Shown here piece after piece: positions 1-7,100 of a DNA stretch of 21,018 nt (the stretch's first letter is position 1; the number at the start of each line of letters is the position of its first letter). The DNA is taken from IMG/VR virus record IMGVR_UViG_3300027881_000105, positions 1 through 21,018 of that record, one strand, 5' to 3'. Origin of the DNA: a virus. The translations under genes and the position numbers were made by a program. A model generated the notes under the pieces. It searched no databases, was not told the DNA's origin, and saw only the letters and a program-made list of their open reading frames with translations.

Positions 1-902
1 AATGGAAGCAAACAAAAATACCATCAAGTCAATTGCAAAACGCAGTGTTGCCACTCCCAATAAAAGAGCCGTCACAAACTTTATTGCAACTAAGTGAAGG
101 CTTGAAAATCGAACTTAAAGGCATGGGAACTCAAGTTGATATTAACGAAATGATGTCACCAAATATTCCCGCGGCCAGTGTTTTAGGTATGCTGCAAGAG
201 GGAACTATACCAACCTCAGCTTTAATATTTGGATTGCTTCAGTCAATGTCTCAAGAGTTTTGTGTAATGCAATCACTCAATGAGAGATTCACTGACCCCG
301 ACATGTACGCTAAGCTGACGGCTGGCGGCAACTGGGAAGATGATTATGCCGAGGATTTATATATCAAGCCAACCGCCAACGCCAAGTTTTCAAGCCAAGC
401 TCAGCGCGTGCAGTTAGCTCAAGTTCAAATGGAGCAAGTACCGTTGGTATTGCAAGCGGGTGGTAATCCAATGCCGATTATTAAATACTACTTTGATGCT
501 ATTGGCTCTGAACTATCTGAGGCCGTGTTTACTGATGAACCAAGCGAAGCCGAGCAAGCGCAAATGCAACAAATGCAGCAGGCGCAAGAGCAGCAGAATC
601 AATTACTAGAAAAACAGAATCAAATGATTGAAGCTCAGCAGCAATTAGAGGTCATGAAAGAGCAGCGTCAACGCGAAGAAGCCGAGGCTAAAATAGCCAA
701 GATGCAAAGTGACTCAGACAATGCTAAACTTAAACTTGACGCTGATATCAAGAAGATACTAGCCGAAACAATAGAGACGATGCAGAACGCTGAAAAGCTA
801 GACGCTGAAACACAGGCCGCTAAAACTCAAGAGATTCAAGGTATGTTTGAATCACTAATAAGTAGCAATGTAGACAATGTAAGTATCACAAAGGTTAACT
901 GA
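1..902 (+). CDS. Phage portal protein, C-terminal part (5' end outside window)
   Basis: The reading frame is open from base 3 leftwards out of the window, so this is the 3' end of a longer gene. The visible ~300 residues show a proline-rich turn region followed by a helical segment (LLQLSEGLKIELKGMG, then MPAASVLGMLQEG-type text) that resembles the crown/wing region of podoviral portals, where NMPA-like and LLEQG-like motifs are seen. From about residue 180 of the visible part the chain becomes a long Gln/Glu/Lys-rich coiled coil, typical of portal C-terminal barrels or tails. In the family the portal is a dodecameric ring at one capsid vertex, through which DNA is packaged and ejected. It sits first in a P22-type head gene order, and its TGA stop overlaps the next ATG by one base. 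The portal assignment rests on context plus these motifs. Confidence 0.72.
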   Translation, partial: WKQTKIPSSQLQNAVLPLPIKEPSQTLLQLSEGLKIELKGMGTQVDINEMMSPNIPAASVLGMLQEGTIPTSALIFGLLQSMSQEFCVMQSLNERFTDPDMYAKLTAGGNWEDDYAEDLYIKPTANAKFSSQAQRVQLAQVQMEQVPLVLQAGGNPMPIIKYYFDAIGSELSEAVFTDEPSEAEQAQMQQMQQAQEQQNQLLEKQNQMIEAQQQLEVMKEQRQREEAEAKIAKMQSDSDNAKLKLDADIKKILAETIETMQNAEKLDAETQAAKTQEIQGMFESLISSNVDNVSITKVN

Positions 903-1177
903 TGAACAGTTTTAAGAATACTATAAAAGAACTAAAAAAAGAGAAGAGTAACATTGATATTGATGGCGCAGAAAAACAAGCGTGGTTAAGTAGTCGATGT
1001 ACAAAATCTCTAATCATGGATTTAACGTCATTATATTTAGATGATCTAAATTCACTGCCAAGCCTAAGCACGGCCACGGACGAAGGGCGAGAAGAATCTG
1101 ATATGATGAAAGGCAGAATCGCGTTGTTAGAAACTATCTTAGATGAAATTGCAGAAATCCCAGAGGAAGAAGAGTAA
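902..1177 (+). CDS. Small phage protein of unknown function (91 aa)
   Basis: A 91-residue, charged, probably helical protein with a Lys-rich start (KELKKEK) and a strongly acidic tail ending EEEE. Its ATG overlaps the portal stop codon (TGATG), and its own TAA is directly followed by the ATG of the GroES-like gene, so it is a tightly coupled member of the head operon. I recognise no domain. The position between portal and scaffold suggests a head-assembly or packaging accessory role, but that is inference from context only. Confidence 0.7.
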   Translation: MNSFKNTIKELKKEKSNIDIDGAEKQAWLSSRCTKSLIMDLTSLYLDDLNSLPSLSTATDEGREESDMMKGRIALLETILDEIAEIPEEEE

Positions 1178-1564
1178 ATGAAAAAACTCATTATCACAGA
1201 TGCAGAACCGTGCGGCTATCACGTATTAGTTGAACTGCAAGAATTATACGAACAAAACGACAAAGGTGAGGCGCTTTCAGATGGCGGTATTATCCTTGGC
1301 GCACCAGGCAACGCAACAGCAGCTTTAAAGTTTGAGCAAGATGGTGTTAGTGTAGGTAAGGTATTAAAGGTTGGTAAGTGGGCACACAAAAATTTAAGTT
1401 GTGGCGCTAATGGGCATAAAGACTGGGGTTACGATATCGGTGACACAGTGAGCTTTAAAAAACACATGGGCCAAAAGATTTCTGATAAGCCAGGCGATAT
1501 GCGCCGTTTATTAGTTGACCATGAAATCATGATGAAAGTTGAAATAGGTGATTCAAATGAGTGA
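1178..1564 (+). CDS. GroES-like co-chaperonin fold protein
   Basis: This 128-residue protein has the succession of short beta segments seen in GroES: a first strand GYHVLVELQE (13-22), a glycine turn with GGIIL (36-40) where GroES has its mobile loop, GKVLKVG (60-66), DIGDTVSF (86-93) and a final LLVDHEIMMKV (111-121). The usual GroES is about 97 residues; here there are insertions between strands, including about 20 residues around 67-85. In T4 (gp31) and related phages, GroES-like proteins cap host GroEL to help fold the capsid protein, and the position between portal and scaffold/capsid genes fits that job. The gene overlaps the next ORF by eight bases. I am fairly sure of the fold and less sure that it still works with GroEL. 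Confidence 0.72.
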   Translation: MKKLIITDAEPCGYHVLVELQELYEQNDKGEALSDGGIILGAPGNATAALKFEQDGVSVGKVLKVGKWAHKNLSCGANGHKDWGYDIGDTVSFKKHMGQKISDKPGDMRRLLVDHEIMMKVEIGDSNE

Positions 1565-2351
1565 TAATGAAATTGAAAACAAAGAAGCTGAACCAGCTAT
1601 TGAAGCTGAAGCAAGCAAAGAGCAAGCCGAACAAGTAGAACAAACAGAGCAATCAGTAAGCCCTGAAGAGCAAGACGCCAGAAATAAAGGCTGGACAGAC
1701 CGCGCAGAATGGGAGGCAGCAGGCAAAAACCCAGACGACTGGGTTAATCACAAACATTTTAATCGTGTAGGCTCTCTCATTAGTGAGGTGCGTAACGGTA
1801 ACAGGCAGCACAAGGGTGATATTGAAAACCTACAAGCTTTTCAGAAGCTTCAGCTTGAAAGCATGAAAGCCAGCCTTGAGAGTGAACGAAAAGAAGCAGT
1901 AAGCATGGCTGATGAGGATGCTTTTAGTGCAGCGGATAGACAACTAAATGGTGTTAACCAGCAGTTAAACGAGTTAAGCGCTCAGCAAGAGGTCAGTACT
2001 AATACTTTAATTGCTCAAGAGACCGAGTGGATGGAGCGCAACCCATCACTTATAAACGAGCAACGAGCCACTATAGACCGTGTAATGGCAGAGTATCCGA
2101 GCGTCCGAGGCTATGAGCTAACCGATTTGATTGAAAGAACAATATCAAAAATCAGTGCGCCAGCGGTAAATGCAAATAGAGAAAGACCAAGCCCAACAAG
2201 CAAGTCAAAGCCAGCGCCACAAAAAGCTGAGGCAGTGACGCTTGATAGTATGAACAAACAAGAGTCACAATTGATTGCAGCAATGCGAAATCAGAACCCA
2301 AATTTAAAAGACGCTGAAGTTATCCGTATGTTAAAAAATGTTAGAGGTTAA
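1557..2351 (+). CDS. Putative scaffolding protein
   Basis: The 264-residue product is hydrophilic and rich in Glu, Gln and Ala. It has an acidic N-terminus, then a conserved-looking GWTDRAEW...GKNPDDWV segment (about residues 45-65) that matches the W-x-x-x-x-E-W...W-V text common in phage scaffolding proteins. Long helical/coiled-coil stretches follow, then a Pro/Ser/Lys linker and a short basic C-terminal helix, the usual place where scaffolds touch the coat. Scaffolds guide procapsid assembly and then leave or are cleaved. I chose ATG 1557 over GTG 1548 because AGGTGA sits about six bases ahead and the ATG overlaps the previous stop. Position between portal and coat genes supports the call. 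Confidence 0.68.
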   Translation: MSDNEIENKEAEPAIEAEASKEQAEQVEQTEQSVSPEEQDARNKGWTDRAEWEAAGKNPDDWVNHKHFNRVGSLISEVRNGNRQHKGDIENLQAFQKLQLESMKASLESERKEAVSMADEDAFSAADRQLNGVNQQLNELSAQQEVSTNTLIAQETEWMERNPSLINEQRATIDRVMAEYPSVRGYELTDLIERTISKISAPAVNANRERPSPTSKSKPAPQKAEAVTLDSMNKQESQLIAAMRNQNPNLKDAEVIRMLKNVRG

Positions 2352-2355
2352 TGAA

Positions 2356-2865
2356 ATGACTAGAGAAACAAAAGAAACTCGCGGACGTCCGATAGCGCAG
2401 AGCGACAGAACAGCAGAATTATTAGCACATCAAGAGGCGGCTATGAGTCGTCGCGGCGATGACTGGCGACCGGATAGCGCGGCAACATCAAAGCTCGACC
2501 GCCCCTATGATGACCCAGCATTCTATTATTACTGGTTTAGTAATGCCGAACATTCTCACGATACCCCGAGCCGCGGCTTGGCTTTGGGTTTTGAATTTGA
2601 GACATGGCAAGGCGGGCCACAAAAAGGTGAGGTTGTTGAGCAAAAGTATGGCGCAACAACAATGACACTAATGAAGCAGCCATTAAAATATAGAGCGATT
2701 CAACTAGCAGAAAGAAAGGCCGCAGTTGACCGCACTGAACAAGGTTTAAGTCATGTTGGCAAAGGCGAATATGGCACAATGAAAAACAGAGCAGGCCAAG
2801 AGATTGCCGTCAATCAAGAAATAGAGTCGTCTAACTCATTAACAAACCCACTGATGCAACAGTAG
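2356..2865 (+). CDS. Unknown phage head-module protein (169 aa)
   Basis: A 169-residue protein that I do not recognise. It begins with a basic, disordered-looking stretch (RETKETRGRP), then a Tyr/Asp-rich patch with DDPAFYYYWF (about residues 50-60), a glycine-rich FEFETWQGG segment, and a polar C-terminus ending in Asn/Gln. No membrane segment or signal peptide is visible. ATG 2356 is preferred over the upstream in-frame ATG 2338 because GAGG lies eight bases before it and it follows the scaffold stop. The location between scaffold and decoration/coat genes suggests a structural or maturation role, unproven. The 88 bases after it (2866-2953) carry only the strong ribosome binding site of the next gene; I see no clear promoter or hairpin there. 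Confidence 0.65.
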   Translation: MTRETKETRGRPIAQSDRTAELLAHQEAAMSRRGDDWRPDSAATSKLDRPYDDPAFYYYWFSNAEHSHDTPSRGLALGFEFETWQGGPQKGEVVEQKYGATTMTLMKQPLKYRAIQLAERKAAVDRTEQGLSHVGKGEYGTMKNRAGQEIAVNQEIESSNSLTNPLMQQ

Positions 2866-2953
2866 GTTTATATGAGTTTTTAGCTTGCCGTCAGGTCATT
2901 TAGCTAATTAACCTAACCGTTTATTTTATTTTAATTTTTTTTGGAGAAAGCAC

Positions 2954-3511
2954 ATGGGATTTACATTAGCTAAATCACAAGCAAGTGCAGACCATGACGG
3001 CAAAGTGCAGACTTACTCTGTTGCCGGTACTCATGCTACACTTTTGGCACCTGGCGACATGGTGCAAATCACTGGTACTTCTGACGTTAATGGTGTGCAG
3101 GGTGTTGACGCATCTGGAACAACTGGTCAAGTTACTGGTGTTATTGCAGGCGTGGATATTCAATACGCAGGCGAAAACCTAACCGAAACTGGCTTGCCAG
3201 CATCAACAGCAGGCACGGTTAAAGTTCACATTGACCCTAACATTAATTATATTGTTGATGTTACAAACGGCCCACTAGTTGCTGCTAACGTTGGTTTAAA
3301 TGCTAACATTGTTAACACTGCTGCAAGTAAATTAGGTGGCTTAACAGTCTCTAATATGACTTTAAATGCCACTGGCATTGCATCAACAGTGACTTTACCG
3401 CTTCGCATTGTGGGTATCCCTCGCAGTGAAGTAGATGGCACACTTGATGGTACAAAAGCCATTGTTAGAATTAACAATTCAGCTCTTAGAGCTGGCACAG
3501 TAGGAGTATAG
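2954..3511 (+). CDS. Putative head decoration / capsid-associated protein
   Basis: A 185-residue, almost Cys-free, Val/Thr/Gly/Ala-rich protein predicted to be beta-rich throughout. It opens with KVQTYSVAG and a LLAPGDMVQITG segment, then repeats short valine strands, the look of phage decoration proteins that stabilise the shell and are often encoded just before the major capsid gene. The start has a good GGAG ribosome binding site eight bases upstream. It ends two bases before the coat gene ribosome-binding region and start, so the two are probably made together in high amount. I base the function on position and composition; I cannot name a specific family. Confidence 0.6.
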   Translation: MGFTLAKSQASADHDGKVQTYSVAGTHATLLAPGDMVQITGTSDVNGVQGVDASGTTGQVTGVIAGVDIQYAGENLTETGLPASTAGTVKVHIDPNINYIVDVTNGPLVAANVGLNANIVNTAASKLGGLTVSNMTLNATGIASTVTLPLRIVGIPRSEVDGTLDGTKAIVRINNSALRAGTVGV

Positions 3512-3514
3512 GCC

Positions 3515-4441
3515 ATGAGTGGTACTATTTTAACTGGTAATTTTGCGCGATTAATGCAAGAAGGCGTAATGTCCACGTTTGGCAATACATACGCTGAACG
3601 ACCTAAAGACTGGATGCAAATCTTTGCTGACAAAACCTCTGGCAAGAACTATGAAGTAATGGTTCAGGTTGAAGGTTATGGCTTAGCGGCTATTAAAACC
3701 GAAGGCGACGAAATTACTTTTGATACTCGCCGTCAAGGTTTTACACCTAAATTTGTCATGACAACATACGGCAAAGGCATCACGGTTTCTGAGGAATGCA
3801 TGGAAGATGAGCTTTACGATATCCCAATTGGCCAAGCTTCAAGCCTAGCTCGCGCCATGGGTATCACTGAAGAGACGGTATCATTTAACGTGATTAACCG
3901 CGCATTTGACCCTACTGCCTTAATGATTGATGGTGATGGTAAGTCTTTAATTGCCACTGACCACCAATTAGGCCCAACGAATACGGGCACATTCTCAAAC
4001 CGATTATCTACAGATGCGGCTTTTGCTGAGGCTTCTTATGAAGCGCTTTTGATTCAGATGGATCGCGCTGTAGATGCTCGCGGCTTACCAATCAAGCTGC
4101 AAGCAATGAAGTTACTCGGTGCTAGTGAGAATAAGTTTGAGTTCGAGCGCGTTACTGGCTCGGTATTACAAAACAATACAGCTAACAATGCAGTAAACGC
4201 CACAAGCTCTATCGGCTCGCTTCGTAATGGTTGGATGACAACGCCATTCTTAACAAGCACAAGCGCATGGTTTGTTACATCTGACGCGCCAGATGGCTTA
4301 TGCTCGTTTAATCGACGCGCGTTAAGCTTTGGTGAGGATGACAGCTTTACCACTGGCAATAAGCGATTTAAAGCAACTCAGCGTTACTCTAAAGGTTGGG
4401 GCGACCCTCGCGGCATCTATGGTTCTGCTGGTACGGCCTAG
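3515..4441 (+). CDS. Major capsid protein (HK97-fold, Mu gpT-like)
   Basis: The 308-residue product is the expected size for a small HK97-fold coat protein. The N-terminal half has a W-x-x-IF...SGKNYE segment followed by YGLAAIKTEGDEITFDT, matching the E-loop/P-domain start of Mu gpT-type coats. The middle has ISEE-like helix text (ITVSEECMEDELYD), an LIATDHQLGPT...FSNRLSTDAAFAEASYEALL stretch (around residues 145-180) very typical of gpT-like coats (H-x-L...N-x-L...LSEASLEA), and G-L-P-I-x-L-Q-A-M-K-LL after it. A GGAG ribosome binding site lies eight bases before ATG. It is followed by a strong terminator, closing the head transcription unit. Confidence 0.85.
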   Translation: MSGTILTGNFARLMQEGVMSTFGNTYAERPKDWMQIFADKTSGKNYEVMVQVEGYGLAAIKTEGDEITFDTRRQGFTPKFVMTTYGKGITVSEECMEDELYDIPIGQASSLARAMGITEETVSFNVINRAFDPTALMIDGDGKSLIATDHQLGPTNTGTFSNRLSTDAAFAEASYEALLIQMDRAVDARGLPIKLQAMKLLGASENKFEFERVTGSVLQNNTANNAVNATSSIGSLRNGWMTTPFLTSTSAWFVTSDAPDGLCSFNRRALSFGEDDSFTTGNKRFKATQRYSKGWGDPRGIYGSAGTA

Positions 4442-4460
4442 CGGCTTACCCGACAAAAGC

Positions 4461-4485
4461 AAAGCCGCTTAACCGCGGCTTTTTT
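4461..4485 (+). terminator. Rho-independent terminator after the capsid gene
   Basis: AAAGCCGC (4461-4468) and GCGGCTTT (4475-4482) form a perfect 8-pair stem with a six-base loop, running into a T tract to 4485. It lies 20 bases after the capsid stop and before a candidate promoter, so it separates the head operon from the fibre gene. Confidence 0.85.
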
Positions 4486-4490
4486 GTATC

Positions 4491-4518
4491 TGTACATTTT
4501 TACAGCTTGAGTTATAAT
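4491..4518 (+). promoter_or_regulatory. Candidate sigma70 promoter for the 419-aa fibre gene
   Basis: A perfect TATAAT at 4513-4518 has TGTACA (4 of 6 matches to TTGACA) at 4491-4496, 16 bases apart. It sits directly behind the capsid terminator and about 55 bases before the next start codon, which makes functional sense. The weak -35 limits confidence. Confidence 0.5.
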
Positions 4519-4573
4519 AAAGAAATGGGCGTGAATAAATAGGAATAACTTAATTTAATCACGGAGCATTAAA

Positions 4574-5833
4574 ATGGCAAGAGTAAACGGGGTTCCTGGC
4601 TTTACACAGACCGACCTCTTAAACGTAACAGAGCAGCTTTTAGTTGACGGTGTCCCAGTGCCAGTAGGCCCGACCGCCGCGAACGTTAAAATCATCAATG
4701 ACTTATCACAATTACCAGACCCAATTCTAGGTAAATACATTTTAGAAGGTAACACGGTTTACGATTTCAGTGCGCTAAACGGTATTGTTCTTGAAAACAC
4801 TTTTGACTGTAGCGCAGGCGGGATCACAGTCAAAGCAGAAACGGCGCTTTACGCCATGCTTATATACTTCGGTTCAGACCTGTTATTTATTGGCCCGAAT
4901 TTAGATATTAGAAATATAACTATATTTGCTCCTAACTCTGAAATCTTCCAACTAACCAAAACTGGCTCGGCTGATTACTTCCTTGCTAACACCGTATTAA
5001 TTGCGGCTGCGGCAAAGTACGGCACATTCGACCTTCACGATTTAAATATTATCAATTGCGGCTCAATTGATTTAGCTGATGGACTAACGCTGGTCGGCAC
5101 TGAATGGAACACAACCAGGGCCGATGGATTTAACTTGCAATCAGCCAGTACTAGCTTTGTTGGGATTGATGTAACTGGCGCTACGCTTAGTGACGCTCGG
5201 TTTGATTCGGTTGTAATGAACGCACCAGCAGGGGCAGAGGGATTCAGGGCTTTAGCTAGTAACGCAAATATAGCGCCAAATGAGATTTGCACCTACATAA
5301 ACGGCGCTTTTACTGGCGGTGTAACTCCACTAGCTGGCGGCGTTACAACTGAAGACATTAGGTATGACTTTGGCCCGAACGGCGGATTACCTGACTCGAT
5401 AATTGCAGCTAACCCTTACTTGGCTACACAAACAACCGTTGTTATACCTAGTAGCAATGTATTTGTTAAGGTAAACCAAGGGAATTGGCTTGCCACTATA
5501 AGTGAGCGGCTATCTGTTAGTGCTGACGGCGATGTCAAAAACGAAACAGAGCAACCAATAAGAATAGATTTCACTGGTTTTGTGACAATGGAAAAATCGG
5601 GCGGCGGTGCTGACTACATCACCGCTAGGTACGCATTAAATGACGACCCCAACGCACCAGAGAGTGTTATCACAGAGAACGGCACAGAGAACAGCCAGCC
5701 AACAAGTGTGCCATTAGTTGGTATATTTACTTTGCAGCCTGGTGACTTTGTATCAGTGTGGGTCGCTAATGAGGATTCGTCATCAAATATAATTGTACGC
5801 AACGCTAAATTCACTAACTTTAGATTGAGGTAA
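4574..5833 (+). CDS. Fibre/spike-like structural protein with beta-helical and C-terminal jelly-roll character
   Basis: A 419-residue beta-rich protein. Residues 1-32 (MARVN..PGFTQ..LLNV..LLVDG) closely match the start of the 638-residue tailspike near the end of the late region, so both probably use the same attachment peptide. Residues ~45-180 read as stacked short strands (TFDCS, GSDLLFIGP, LDIRNITIF, DLHDLNIINC) typical of a right-handed beta helix. The last ~120 residues (RIDFTGFVTME...GDFVSVWVANE...FTNFRLR) look like a TNF/C1q-type jelly roll often found at receptor-binding tips. A strong GGAG ribosome binding site precedes ATG. Its location between coat and connector genes with its own promoter is unusual. 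It may be a head or tail fibre binding host surface sugars; no catalytic motif was recognised. Confidence 0.7.
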   Translation: MARVNGVPGFTQTDLLNVTEQLLVDGVPVPVGPTAANVKIINDLSQLPDPILGKYILEGNTVYDFSALNGIVLENTFDCSAGGITVKAETALYAMLIYFGSDLLFIGPNLDIRNITIFAPNSEIFQLTKTGSADYFLANTVLIAAAAKYGTFDLHDLNIINCGSIDLADGLTLVGTEWNTTRADGFNLQSASTSFVGIDVTGATLSDARFDSVVMNAPAGAEGFRALASNANIAPNEICTYINGAFTGGVTPLAGGVTTEDIRYDFGPNGGLPDSIIAANPYLATQTTVVIPSSNVFVKVNQGNWLATISERLSVSADGDVKNETEQPIRIDFTGFVTMEKSGGGADYITARYALNDDPNAPESVITENGTENSQPTSVPLVGIFTLQPGDFVSVWVANEDSSSNIIVRNAKFTNFRLR

Positions 5834-5839
5834 AAAAAC

Positions 5840-5917
5840 ATGAGCAGAACAAGACAAGCAGCAACACAAAAGAAAGGCAAGCAGTTGCCACCAAATCAAC
5901 AAGGTAATAAGGTTTGA
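5840..5917 (+). CDS. Very small basic protein (25 aa)
   Basis: ATG at 5840 with GAGG nine bases upstream opens a 25-codon frame for a highly basic, Gln-rich peptide (MSRTRQAATQKKGK start). Its stop TGA overlaps the TTG start of the next gene, a typical coupling arrangement, which is the main reason to believe it. It could alternatively be just a translated leader for the next gene. No function can be assigned. Confidence 0.45.
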   Translation: MSRTRQAATQKKGKQLPPNQQGNKV

Positions 5918-6171
5918 TTAAAAAGCGTAATTCTGGGATTCATATGGGTGATCATAAAGTCCGTGACGATGTTTACGGGCTTACCTATTTACGCTCAGAA
6001 TGCGAGTTAACATGGGATGGTTTGTTATCACCGTCCGATCACTTTGACGAGAAACACCCGCAACTAACAATCAAACCGCGGCATGACAAAATAGCTATCA
6101 AAGATGCGCGGCCAACGCCTGAAAGCGATAGCGATTTAGTTTTTGGCGTAGGAAAGGCTGAGGATTTATGA
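5914..6171 (+). CDS. Small conserved-type phage protein next to the gp4-like gene
   Basis: An 85-residue protein that probably starts with TTG 5914, overlapping the preceding stop; ATG 5944 is a possible shorter start. The text YLRSECELTWDGLLSPSDHFDEKHPQ (read in pieces: YLRSEC, WDGL, HFDEKHPQ, about residues 25-50) resembles a short motif (WDGL...D-F-x-x-RHPQ) I associate with small proteins encoded beside connector genes in podoviruses and siphoviruses. The Cys and the His-Pro-Gln are candidate functional residues. Its stop overlaps the next ATG (ATGA). Likely a small virion-assembly protein; exact role unknown. Confidence 0.65.
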   Translation: MIKKRNSGIHMGDHKVRDDVYGLTYLRSECELTWDGLLSPSDHFDEKHPQLTIKPRHDKIAIKDARPTPESDSDLVFGVGKAEDL

Positions 6172-7100
6172 ATAGCCCAACATTGAACAGAACGGCAGTT
6201 GATATAATCAAGAAGGCATTGCGGCTTTTGCGTGTTGTTGATGCTGAGCTATCACTAAATGCAGTCGATAGAGAAACAGGCATTGAGACATTAAACGACC
6301 TTGTTAAGAGCTGGCAAAACTCAGGTTTTCACTTGTGGACGCTTAGTGAGGCTTTGATGTTTCTCGAAAAAGGCAAAGCTAAGTATCAATTTGGTGCGGG
6401 TTTTACTAATGCTATATCAGATACATTCAACACCGACACAATCACCGATGATTATGTTCCGTTGTCATTTTCTTTATCTGTTGCTGACAGCTCAATATAT
6501 ACAGTCGGCGAGTTGATACTATTGACACTCGATAGCGGCTTGCAGTTTGAAACAACAGTGAATAGCTTGGGTGTTGGGGCTATCACAATAAGTGTAGAGC
6601 CAAACACGACTTTAAGCTCTGGCGGCACTGTAATACTAGACTTTGAATACATTGATAGGCCAATGAGTGTAGTGCAGCTCAGATTTAGAGATGCCAACCA
6701 GAGTTCAGATATACCGACAGACCAATGGTCTCGTACTGAGTATTTTAATCAGCCTGACAAATCAAGCCAAGGCACTGTGACAACGTGGTACTACACGCCA
6801 GTAATTAACCGCGGTGACTTATATGTATGGCAAACGCCCTCATCTAACTTTCAAACAGCTAGATTCACCTATGTTAAACCGACCGAGGTTACAACAGCTA
6901 ACGCGGATAACCCAGACTTTCCAAGCGAATGGTTTTTAACTTTAGCCTACAACCTAGCTTCAATGCTGGCTCCTGAATATGGAATCACTATGGAGAAATA
7001 CCAGATAATTGAATCAAAGGCGCAGCAGTTACTTGAGGATTCATTGGGATTTGATAATGAAGATTCATATATAAAAATCGAACCGGACTTTAGACGATGA
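6168..7100 (+). CDS. P22 gp4-like head-tail connector / DNA stabilisation protein
   Basis: The 310-residue product begins with a helical segment (VDIIKKALRLLRVVDAE...ETLNDLVKSWQ) characteristic of gp4-type tail accessory factors. It then has a central beta domain of about 100 residues (VGELILLTLDSG...GAITISVEP), a VVQLRFRD...DIPTDQWSRTEYFNQ segment and a C-terminal helix with EWFLTLAYNLASMLAPEYG, typical of this family. P22 gp4 is about 166 residues, so this version carries a large beta insertion. In P22, gp4 multimers bind under the portal and close the DNA channel after packaging. The gene overlaps both neighbours by four bases and directly precedes the gp10-like gene, as in P22. Confidence 0.75.
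   Translation: MNSPTLNRTAVDIIKKALRLLRVVDAELSLNAVDRETGIETLNDLVKSWQNSGFHLWTLSEALMFLEKGKAKYQFGAGFTNAISDTFNTDTITDDYVPLSFSLSVADSSIYTVGELILLTLDSGLQFETTVNSLGVGAITISVEPNTTLSSGGTVILDFEYIDRPMSVVQLRFRDANQSSDIPTDQWSRTEYFNQPDKSSQGTVTTWYYTPVINRGDLYVWQTPSSNFQTARFTYVKPTEVTTANADNPDFPSEWFLTLAYNLASMLAPEYGITMEKYQIIESKAQQLLEDSLGFDNEDSYIKIEPDFRR

Noticed and set aside
895-1197. 100-residue open frame on the minus strand
   Set aside because: Lies opposite the 91-residue gene, is Ser/Phe-rich with no ribosome binding site, and is explained as a shadow of the coupled plus-strand genes.
2866-2953. Possible promoter or terminator between the 169-residue gene and the decoration gene
   Set aside because: The stretch is A/T-rich, but no paired -35/-10 boxes or stable stem were found.
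3247-3645. 132-residue open frame on the minus strand
   Set aside because: Spans the junction of the decoration and coat genes on the opposite strand; no start signal and no recognisable domain.
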